A stretch of 20,827 nt of DNA from a virus. Below, one piece after another: positions 6,083 to 12,800 of the stretch. The translations under genes were made by a program, and so were the position numbers. The notes under the pieces were generated by a model. That model saw only the letters and a list, made by a program, of their open reading frames with translations, ran no database searches and was not told the origin of the DNA. Every line of letters starts with the position of its first letter. Positions within the stretch are counted from its first letter, which is position 1. The DNA lies in the IMG/VR virus record IMGVR_UViG_3300001533_000729, positions 1 through 20,827 of that record. The stretch is one strand, 5' to 3'.

Positions 6083-6400
6083 ATGCCGCAATTAGTTGTA
6101 ATCGACAAGAACACCAGGTGGATTTCCCCCTCTGGTGGTATTCGCTTAACAAAGGGGAAACGTCTTCCCGTTGACGAAGATACTGCCGCCAGGTGGATGA
6201 ACAGGGGAATCGCTCACATCTACGACCAAAGCACAGACGGAGCCGCAGACCTCACAACCGACGACCCTGGTTATGCAAAGCGTGTGAGTAGGATGAAAAG
6301 ACCCGATTTAATGCGAGAGTGCAAAAATCTCGGAGTTAAATTTAATCCCACTGACACAAATGATGTTTTAATTGAACGAATTCTCAACGAAAGGAGGTAA
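6083..6400 (+). CDS. Small virion-region protein with HeH/LEM-like C-terminus
   Basis: This is a 105-residue protein with AGGAGG just before its ATG. The N-terminal half (RWISPSGGIRLTKGKRLPVDEDTAARWMNRGIAHIYD) looks like the short beta-helix proteins coded between capsid and connector genes. The C-terminal 35 residues (MKRPDLMRECKNLGVKFNPTDTNDVLIERI) match the HeH/LEM/SAP-like pattern of a short helix, a G-(I/V)-x-F-(N/D)-P turn and a second helix, a fold that often binds DNA or protein. It may be a head completion or DNA-contacting structural protein. This is inferred from motif and position; the exact role is unknown. Confidence 0.6.
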   Translation: MPQLVVIDKNTRWISPSGGIRLTKGKRLPVDEDTAARWMNRGIAHIYDQSTDGAADLTTDDPGYAKRVSRMKRPDLMRECKNLGVKFNPTDTNDVLIERILNERR

Positions 6401-6406
6401 TAACAC

Positions 6407-6766
6407 ATGGCAGAAGCCAAACTTGATGTAGTTGAAGTTGAGGGGAATACCCCTCTTGATATGGAGGCTAATTTAACGGCAGCAAACGCAGACGGCAACT
6501 ATTGGTTGCTAAAGGGCACAAATGCTCTTATTATTAAAAACGCCTCCGGTGCAACCATTACTGCTACTTTGAAAATGGTTGGCGAGTCAAACACAGGGCA
6601 GGTAGATGATGTAGAGGTGGAAGTCCCCACTCTAAACACGTACATTTGCAACCCGTCTGATCATTGGAGATTTGCAGATACCGTTGGTTCGTATTTTCAC
6701 GTCGAATATGATGACGTAACGACCCTTACCGTAGGGCTTTTCAGGTTGTCTTACGCATCCCGATAG
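6407..6766 (+). CDS. Putative decoration protein, tandem paralogue A
   Basis: A 119-residue beta-rich protein with AAGGAGG (6391-6397) before the ATG. It lacks signal or membrane segments. Shared features with the next gene are DGNYWLLKGTN, KMVGESNTG, VDDV and NPSDHWRFADTVGSY, giving 71 identical residues of 119 in a gapless alignment counted by hand (about 60%). The fold is probably a compact beta-sandwich. Its position between capsid and connector genes suggests a capsid surface or cement protein, but a spike or hub role is possible. The Asn-Pro-Ser-Asp-His-Trp-Arg segment is the best conserved stretch, so it may be the interface or core. Confidence 0.65.
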   Translation: MAEAKLDVVEVEGNTPLDMEANLTAANADGNYWLLKGTNALIIKNASGATITATLKMVGESNTGQVDDVEVEVPTLNTYICNPSDHWRFADTVGSYFHVEYDDVTTLTVGLFRLSYASR

Positions 6767-6780
6767 AAAGGAGATAACAC

Positions 6781-7140
6781 ATGGCAGAAGTTAAGTTAGA
6801 TGTAGTAGAGCTAGAAGCTAATATCCCGCTGGAGGCAGACGATCAGTTAGAGGCGGTTGCCGAAGATGGTAATTATTGGCTTTTAAAGGGTACGAACATT
6901 TTGTTTGTCAACAACGGTTCTGACTCCCCCATTACCGTAACAATGAAGATGGTTGGAGAATCCAACACCGGTGAAGTGGATGATGTTGCACAAGACGTTC
7001 CTGCTGGGGAATTATGGATGTTTAATCCTTCTGATCACTGGAGGTTTGCAGACACCGTGGGATCATATCTGCACGTTACCTACTCTTCGCACACTACCGT
7101 TACCGCAGCTATGATTAGAATTGGACATGCTTCACACTAA
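6781..7140 (+). CDS. Putative decoration protein, tandem paralogue B
   Basis: A second 119-residue copy of the preceding gene, same length and gapless to it, with AAAGGAG before the ATG. The ribosome binding region plus the first codons (ACACATGGCAGAAG) are shared with copy A, so the duplication included the translation start. Divergent positions cluster at residues 11-28, 70-80 and 101-119, perhaps exposed surfaces. Both copies keep intact frames and separate ribosome binding sites, so both are probably made, either as two related capsid-surface proteins or as a hetero-oligomer. Its stop overlaps the next start (TAATG). Confidence 0.65.
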   Translation: MAEVKLDVVELEANIPLEADDQLEAVAEDGNYWLLKGTNILFVNNGSDSPITVTMKMVGESNTGEVDDVAQDVPAGELWMFNPSDHWRFADTVGSYLHVTYSSHTTVTAAMIRIGHASH

Positions 7141-7517
7141 TGGCACCCCCAGTATATATTACAAGCTCAGAATATAATACCTATACCGGACGATCAGCGG
7201 CCGAGGCAGCAACACACAGGATTGCTGTAGCCTCTAGAATGCTGGATGCTCGTGTTGTTAATGAGAAAATGTTGGACGAGGACGAAATGGACTTACTAAC
7301 AGAAGAACAACAATATGCAGTAAAATATTGGGTTTCTTGTATGGTGGCATTTCTTTATGACAACAAAGATCGACAACCAGACAAAACCTATGTTCGATTG
7401 GGTAGATTTGAGCAACGTAATAACACGGGTAGTACGACCTTGTTTGGAGGCTTAGCCTTCGCAGACAAGCTTCTTCAGCAAGCTGGACTGTGTGGGAATG
7501 TGAGGGCACGTCTATAA
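7140..7517 (+). CDS. Head-tail connector, adaptor (HK97 gp6-like)
   Basis: This 125-residue mainly helical protein starts at a TAATG overlap with paralogue B. ITSSEYNTYTGRSAAEAATHRIAVASRMLDARV at the N-terminus is the typical opening of adaptor proteins (Y...G.......Ri..Asr.iD), followed by EEQQYAVKYWVSCMVAFLYD and GRFEQRNN. Adaptors form a ring under the portal and receive the stopper. Its position as the first gene of the four-gene connector set, and the length, agree. The C-terminal GLAFADKLLQQAGL is a helix often seen at the end of this family. Confidence 0.75.
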   Translation: MAPPVYITSSEYNTYTGRSAAEAATHRIAVASRMLDARVVNEKMLDEDEMDLLTEEQQYAVKYWVSCMVAFLYDNKDRQPDKTYVRLGRFEQRNNTGSTTLFGGLAFADKLLQQAGLCGNVRARL

Positions 7518-7843
7518 TGTTTAATCTTTTAATGAACGATACCTGTCAAATTTACGAAACAACAACGGACTACAATGGACAACGTGTTACAGAGGCAACC
7601 CCAACAGAAATTAGAGCTGCTTTTGACTACGACCATCGGACATATCCAAAGTATAACACAGAACAGGAAGTTTATGATGTTACCATCTATCTTCCTCCTG
7701 AGGCAGATTTGGACATGAACACAGTAAACCGTTATCAGTTTCAAAGAAAAGGAGATAGCCGTTTGCTTCAGGATTACGAAATAGAGGCAACACGAGACCA
7801 CATGACCGGGGCTATCCACCACTATGAGGTGGTTTGTAAATGA
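7517..7843 (+). CDS. Head-tail stopper / head completion protein
   Basis: This is a 108-residue protein. I choose ATG 7517 because it overlaps the previous stop (TAATG) and GAGGG lies about ten bases upstream; extension to 7490 would lie within the adaptor gene. The content is beta-rich: DTCQIYETTTDYNGQRVTE, then IRAAFDYDHRTYP, EVYDVTIYLPPEADL and YQFQRKGDSRLLQDYEIEA. This matches the small beta-barrel stopper family (SPP1 gp16/HK97 gp7-like) that closes the portal channel until the tail attaches. Gene order adaptor then stopper supports this more than any single motif. Confidence 0.65.
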   Translation: MFNLLMNDTCQIYETTTDYNGQRVTEATPTEIRAAFDYDHRTYPKYNTEQEVYDVTIYLPPEADLDMNTVNRYQFQRKGDSRLLQDYEIEATRDHMTGAIHHYEVVCK

Positions 7844-8289
7844 TAAGCACAATAAGAACTGGAGCTGCAAAGCAAAGATTTATCGAATGTACCAAAAGGT
7901 GCGTTGGCAAAGCTGGCTCTGAAATACTTTCATATGCGAATGTACACCTTACACCAATTAGAACGGGCAGGCTTCAAAACACGGCCTGGGTTGAAACCAA
8001 GGGAAAACAAGCGGACAGTGTGTCGGTTTTAATCTCTTACGGTAAGGCCCAAGGACTCCGTGGTTTGAACCCTTATGCAGGAGCAATCCGTACGGCAGAG
8101 CCAGTTTCTGCTGGTGGTGATTTAATCTCTAGACAAAAAAGTTCATATGGAGGTTTAACCTATGCTTTAGATGTTCACGAAACAGACCTCAATTATCGTT
8201 TTGGTAGACAATGGCACTATCTATCAGATGCAGTATCTTTAATCGGAGAAATGGCATTTCTGATAGGAGTACAGGATGGTTTTAGATGA
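7840..8289 (+). CDS. HK97 gp10-like neck/tail completion protein
   Basis: This 149-residue protein begins at an ATGA overlap. LTPIRTGRLQNTAWVE (residues about 37-52) is the hallmark P-x-x-TGxL-xxS/T motif of the HK97 gp10 family, and YGGLTYALDVHETDLNYRFGRQWHYLSDAV is the matching C-terminal Y-A-x-x-V-E/H-E region. Proteins of this family sit at the neck and are needed for tail joining or completion. A possible membrane-like stretch at the C-terminus (SLIGEMAFLIGV) is probably just a buried helix. Confidence 0.8.
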   Translation: MISTIRTGAAKQRFIECTKRCVGKAGSEILSYANVHLTPIRTGRLQNTAWVETKGKQADSVSVLISYGKAQGLRGLNPYAGAIRTAEPVSAGGDLISRQKSSYGGLTYALDVHETDLNYRFGRQWHYLSDAVSLIGEMAFLIGVQDGFR

Positions 8290-8729
8290 TATGTGACCAC
8301 GTTGGATGGTTTTTACAATACAAAGGATACGGGACAATGGGGACAGACATTCACGTTGGCTATCAACCACAAACAGCCGTAGATAATGCTACGTCTTGGA
8401 TGACGATGAGCGGTGACGGTCTTCCCTGTATATACTCGGATGCATATAACCATGATCACGAATACGTTGAAGTATTTGTTCGTGGCATTGGAACAGTTGT
8501 AAAACCTTTGCTTGTAGAAGTGAGAGACCTCCTTTTGGGGAATACATCTTCTCAGCTTCATCCTTCAACACCGGCTCTCACATATCCAATCCCCTGTCCC
8601 ATCATCTACTCAATACGACCACATGGCCCTCCTAGAGAAGAATATCGAGACAATAAAAATAGAGCTACGTATGCATTCCGCATACGTATTGAATATAGGC
8701 TTTTGTCTTCCATAAGAGAAGACTATTAG
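8286..8729 (+). CDS. Tail terminator protein
   Basis: This is a 147-residue protein starting at an ATGA overlap (8286-8289). It follows the gp10-like gene and precedes the tail tube, the usual place of the terminator (lambda gpU-like or minor capsid protein family), which caps the tail tube and joins it to the head. Seen: an N-terminal helix (MICDHVGWFLQYKGYG), ITMSG-like DGLPCIYSDAYNHDHEYVEVFVRG, and C-terminal RNKNRATYAFRIRIEYRLL-type strands, giving an alpha-beta layout typical of terminators. Assignment rests mostly on gene order and predicted fold. Confidence 0.6.
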   Translation: MICDHVGWFLQYKGYGTMGTDIHVGYQPQTAVDNATSWMTMSGDGLPCIYSDAYNHDHEYVEVFVRGIGTVVKPLLVEVRDLLLGNTSSQLHPSTPALTYPIPCPIIYSIRPHGPPREEYRDNKNRATYAFRIRIEYRLLSSIREDY

Positions 8730-8745
8730 CTAGAAAGGATAGCAC

Positions 8746-9183
8746 ATGGCTTTAGTACCATTAAAATTCGCTCGCTCTCAATTGTATGTAAACGGAGTTT
8801 TGCTGGCAAAAGTTACATCTCTTGCCCATAACGTTAACAACAGCACCGCTGAAACCACAGCAGCAGAAGACACCATATCTGGTTCTGATGTACTTTCCGA
8901 ACAGCAAACCGTTACAAAAACCTCGAATGAGCTCACAATGGAGTTCATTGCGATGTATGATGATACGTCAAACGAAGAGGATGACGGACAGGCTGAATTG
9001 TTCCGAAAAGCAATTCGTGGTGAAGAAAACGTTGTCATTGAACGATGGCAACAGAACGGAAAAGGCTATCAGTATCGAGGCATTTTCACCTCTTGTTCCA
9101 AATCGTCTTCAGTTGGAGATGGTATTTACAAGTATTCTGCTAACTACCACGCCAACGACGAACCTACAACTCTTTCCCATTAG
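8746..9183 (+). CDS. Major tail tube protein
   Basis: A 145-residue protein with AAAGGA before its ATG, placed just before the chaperone and tape measure genes. LYVNGVLLAKVTSLAHNVN at the N-terminus, acidic loop TTAAEDTISGSD, TKTSNELTMEFIAMYDD and the C-terminal RYQYRGIFTSCSK-like region (GKGYQYRGIFTSCSKSSSVGD) match the beta-sandwich tube fold: V.S...N, then YxGxxT near the end. The protein stacks as hexameric rings to make the long flexible tail tube. There is no extra C-terminal Ig-like domain, so the tube is likely smooth. Confidence 0.75.
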   Translation: MALVPLKFARSQLYVNGVLLAKVTSLAHNVNNSTAETTAAEDTISGSDVLSEQQTVTKTSNELTMEFIAMYDDTSNEEDDGQAELFRKAIRGEENVVIERWQQNGKGYQYRGIFTSCSKSSSVGDGIYKYSANYHANDEPTTLSH

Positions 9184-9199
9184 ATAAAGGAGACTTAAT

Positions 9200-9643
9200 A
9201 TGAGTAACGAATCGTTAGAGCAAAGAAACCGTAAGGTCGATGCCAAACTAGAAATGGCTGCGGCAAAAATGGCGAAAGACGCTGAACAGCGATTAGCTTA
9301 CGACTTTGATAAAGCATTAGAAGAATACCAAGAGGAGGTGGGGTTTGTATATGTCCGCATATGCGATGAGGATGTTAAAATTGCAAAGAACCCACCTCTT
9401 CGAGTGCTCAACGCTGTTCTCCAGCTCACAAGAGACCAGGGAGCTACAGACCAAGTCACTCGTTATACTAAATTCTTAACTAAGATTTTAAACGACCGGC
9501 TTACACAAAAAATCCTTCAATCGGAAGCCTCTTTTGAGTTTATTGTCGAGCGTCTTGTCCCTCAGCTTTTTAAAATTTGGGGAATGGACGGCGTCCAAAA
9601 AGAAGAATCCGAATCGGGGGAGCGGAAGGTCTCTGGCTCTTAA
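9200..9643 (+). CDS. Tail assembly chaperone, short form
   Basis: A 147-residue helical acidic protein with AAAGGAG before the ATG, located between tail tube and tape measure genes. This is the lambda gpG-equivalent position. Such proteins bind the tape measure and keep it soluble during tail assembly but are not in the virion. The N-terminus is charged and helical (KVDAKLEMAAAKMAKDAEQR), then RVLNAVLQLTRD and helices to the end. The last 13 residues, EESESGERKVSGS, lie after a slippery sequence and are replaced by a new C-terminus if a -1 shift occurs (see the extension). Confidence 0.8.
   Translation: MSNESLEQRNRKVDAKLEMAAAKMAKDAEQRLAYDFDKALEEYQEEVGFVYVRICDEDVKIAKNPPLRVLNAVLQLTRDQGATDQVTRYTKFLTKILNDRLTQKILQSEASFEFIVERLVPQLFKIWGMDGVQKEESESGERKVSGS
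9596..9602 (+). promoter_or_regulatory. Putative -1 frameshift slippery site
   Basis: The frame-0 codons here read CAA AAA G, within C-CAA-AAA-G. The A-site AAA can re-pair perfectly after a one-base back step; the P-site CAA would move to CCA with one mismatch, so this is not a canonical X-XXY-YYZ heptamer. A second weaker candidate is G-GGG-GAG at 9616-9622. The slip must lie between 9574 and 9643, because the -1 frame has TAA at 9571-9573. Confidence 0.55.
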
Positions 9644-9834
9644 TATATGGCTGGGGATATTTGGAGGCAGACTTTATGAGATTTTATAAGTTAGACATGG
9701 GCATTCTTGTACGAGAAAATACAATGTCATTACGCATGTTTCAAAACCTCATCAAGGGTCTTCCTGCAGAATCCGCATACGCTCGATTCATTGGCAATCG
9801 AGAGAATTACCAGGATGGTTTAATTAACAAATGA
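9601..9834 (+). CDS. Tail assembly chaperone extension (-1 frame, gpGT-like)
   Basis: This frame is -1 relative to the short chaperone and overlaps its end. If ribosomes slip at 9596-9602, the product is a fusion of 134 residues from frame 0 plus 77 from this frame, about 211 in all. It plays the gpGT role, where the T-part recruits the tail tube protein. The segment GLWLLIYGWGYLEADFMRFYKLDM is typical of T-like parts: aromatic residues then LE-x-DF..-F/Y-x-x-D. Coding character before the first ATG supports the fusion. An ATG at 9676 has GGAGG (9663-9667) eight bases upstream, so an independent 52-residue product is possible too. The stop overlaps the tape measure start (ATGA). Confidence 0.7.
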   Translation, partial: RRIRIGGAEGLWLLIYGWGYLEADFMRFYKLDMGILVRENTMSLRMFQNLIKGLPAESAYARFIGNRENYQDGLINK

Positions 9835-12800
9835 TAGATGTACAAGTAGGAGCCGTATCTGCTGAGATAAAAGCTAATATAAAGCCGCTTTTAACATCAA
9901 TTGACCAAATTGAGCAAAAGTGTGTTGCTTCTGTTAAGCGCATTGAATCTGAATACGGCTCGGTATTTAAAAAGGTTGAGTCAATTATCCAGCAATCAGA
10001 AAGCAGGGTAGAATCAACAACCAAGGCACACGTATCCCGTATGAATACATACGTGGAAGGGTTTGCTACTAAATATCGTGCAGCTATGCAGACTATGGGC
10101 ACTACGGCAAAGTCTAGTGCAGATAAAGCATCCAAAGAATTTCAAGAAGTTGCCAGAGACCTAAACGCAACAGCTACGGCTGCAAAAAAAGCAAAAGCAG
10201 CAGTAAAAGAAGTTGGAACAGCAGCTGGAGGATCATCTCGTAGTAGCGGTGTACGAGTTGGAACAGAGGGCGTTAAGCCAGATACTGCTCCGTTATATAA
10301 AGAGATGTGGACACTCCCATATCGAATGGAGCATATTGGTCGAGCCATGTATTTCTCCATGTCAAGACCAATCCAATATGCACTAGGTGAATTGAAGTCT
10401 GTTGTAGTTGAATTTGAAGACTCCTTACTTTCCGTACAGGCCATTTTAGGCAAAACGGGGAAAGAGTTTAAGAAGTTTGAGCAACTAGCGGTAAATATTG
10501 CCAAAAACAGCTACGGGAAAATAGCTGAAGCAGCAGGCGTTATGGAGGTGTTGGCCAAGGCTGGTATGGACGATTCCTCCATTCTAACAATGACCGAATC
10601 TCTTGTCAACCTTAGTATTGCCATGGACATGAATGCAAACCAAGCCAGCTCTATGTCAATACAGATTGCAAATGCATTTAACGCTCCTGCGTCTGCGATT
10701 GAACAATACACCAACATTATGGCTAAGGGCGTAAACTCTGCAAACATGCAGCTCGACGATCTCTTATCGGGGATGTCATACGTGGCTCCCGTTGCCTCAT
10801 TGGCAGGGACAAGCATTGAGGAATTAACTGCAATTTTTGGTGTTTTAGCAAACTCTGGCATTAAAGGGTCAAAGGCTGGAACCACGCTGCGGAATATGTT
10901 CACACGGCTACTAAACCCAACCTCTAGTATGAAAAGGGTACTGGATGAATATGATATTAGTTTAAGAAATTCATCTGGTAGCATGAAGTCGCTGGTCGAG
11001 ATAATTCGAGAATTTGAGGTAAAGGGGGTAAGTTTACAAAGCATAATGGGCTCATTTGCACAACGTGCAGGCCCTGGCATGTCTAAGTTAATAGGAGAAG
11101 GGGCAGACTCCATTGAAGCTCTCAAGGAAACAGTTGGGGACGCAGGTGGATATATCGATGAGCTAGTTAATGTCAAAATGTCTGGGCTAACAGGTAGTAT
11201 GCGTAAAATTGCGGGGGCAAAAGAGCGCATTGGCAAGGCCTTGTTTGAAAAGGTCTTTGAAGAACAATTAGCAAGCGTTGCCAAGTTATTAGAAAAAGTT
11301 GCAAACGGTATCGAGAACATGGACGAGAGAGTCGTAAAGGCAATCGGATATACCGTTGAACTTGGGGCTGCCCTCGGTGGACTTGCTATGGCAGCGGGCA
11401 TTTCGGCTCGTGCTTTTAAATTACTAAAATCTCTTGTCGCAACAGCGACAACCTTCTTCTCGGCGACGGCGGGGGGTGCAACTGCAGCAACGGCCGCTAC
11501 AACAAAAACAACAGCCTCTACCGTAGCGCTTGGCGCAAAAATGTCCAAGACAATTAGTATTATGTCGAAGCTTAGCTCATCCGCAAAAGGGCTTGCTCTG
11601 GCATTTTCTGGTACTGTTGGAGCATTTGCAGCTGGTGCTACCACACTAGCCGGATTCATCGCATTTCTTTATCGATACGACACGGTATCTAAGGAGAGAA
11701 TGGATAACATTGCCGCATCTGCTAAAGACATGAGCCAGAAAATGAGTGACGGCTTTGCTGGTTTTGCCAAAAACGCAACCACATCCACAAAAGAGTGGTG
11801 GCAGGCATTTGGGGTTATTACCAAGAGGGCACTAGCCGATGCAGACGAAAACATTCAGGACTGGTGGAATGAAAGAAGAGGGGGCATTGACAAGCAAAAG
11901 GATTACGAAAGTAAAATGCTTGACGAAACAGAAGCCCAGCTTACCGAGTACTACGAAGCGGCCAAAAAAATTGCATCCGATGCCATAGACAATATAAAGG
12001 AAAAATACCCAGAGCTAACGACTAAATCTGCCGAAGCGTGGAGTATAATGTCTGGGCATGTCTCACAATTCGCAAGCGATGCGTGGGCGTCTATATCTGA
12101 CTTGTGGGTAAAAACAAGCGCCTTTTTTGATTCTTTGTGGGCAAAAATTTCCCTCACCAACACAAGACAGCTTCTGCAAGACGCAAAGGCCGGTGCAGAT
12201 ATTTTTAATAAACTACGAGAACGGAATGAGGGGACAGACGTTCCACTTTATGCGCTGAAGAGACCAAGCGGCTCTTTGTTCGATACAATGAAGGGCAACA
12301 TGGGCTATCCTGTTCCGAAAGGCATAGAGGCATTTGATAAGTATGCCGAAGAAACTAAAAGACTAATTGATGATACTTTCCCATACCTGGGGATGACCGA
12401 GTTAGAAAAAGACTTAGAAAAACTAGACGAGGCTTACGCTGAACACTATGCGCAAATTAAACAATATGCAGGTATGGATCAAGAATTTAGACTAAAACAA
12501 CTAGATGAGTGGAAGCAAGAAGAGCTTGCCGCCATCTATGAACGTGGACAGGCAGTAGGCAGTGGCAACGCTGGTGTTGAGAAGTCAATCTCTAGAATGT
12601 ATGATGAAATTTACGAGATGACCCATACAGACACCGAGGTTAAGCGACGGGAAATAGGAAAACAAGCTGCTGACTACTATGCAGCTACAAAAGATATAAT
12701 TGGCGTAGAAACGTGGAAGTTCCACAAGATAAAAGAGCTCAACGAAGAAAACGCCAAAAAGATGATGGAGTCAACAGCAAAAGCTGTTACGCAAACCATA

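Larger units (their letters stand above)
6407..7140 (+). repeat. Tandem gene duplication
   Basis: The two consecutive 119-codon genes at 6407 and 6781 have a repeat period of 374 bases, including the ribosome binding site. About 60% of residues are identical by hand count, and the DNA has diverged at many synonymous positions, so the duplication is not recent. Confidence 0.85.

Noticed and set aside
8822-9187. 121-codon + strand ORF overlapping the tail tube gene
   Set aside because: It is in a different frame from the tail tube gene, which has a good ribosome binding site and family features; this ORF has neither.
10511-11659. 382-codon antisense ORF inside the tape measure gene
   Set aside because: It is the reverse shadow of an Ala/Ser-rich coding region, has low-complexity composition and no ribosome binding site or promoter. 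The tape measure frame on the + strand is clearly real.
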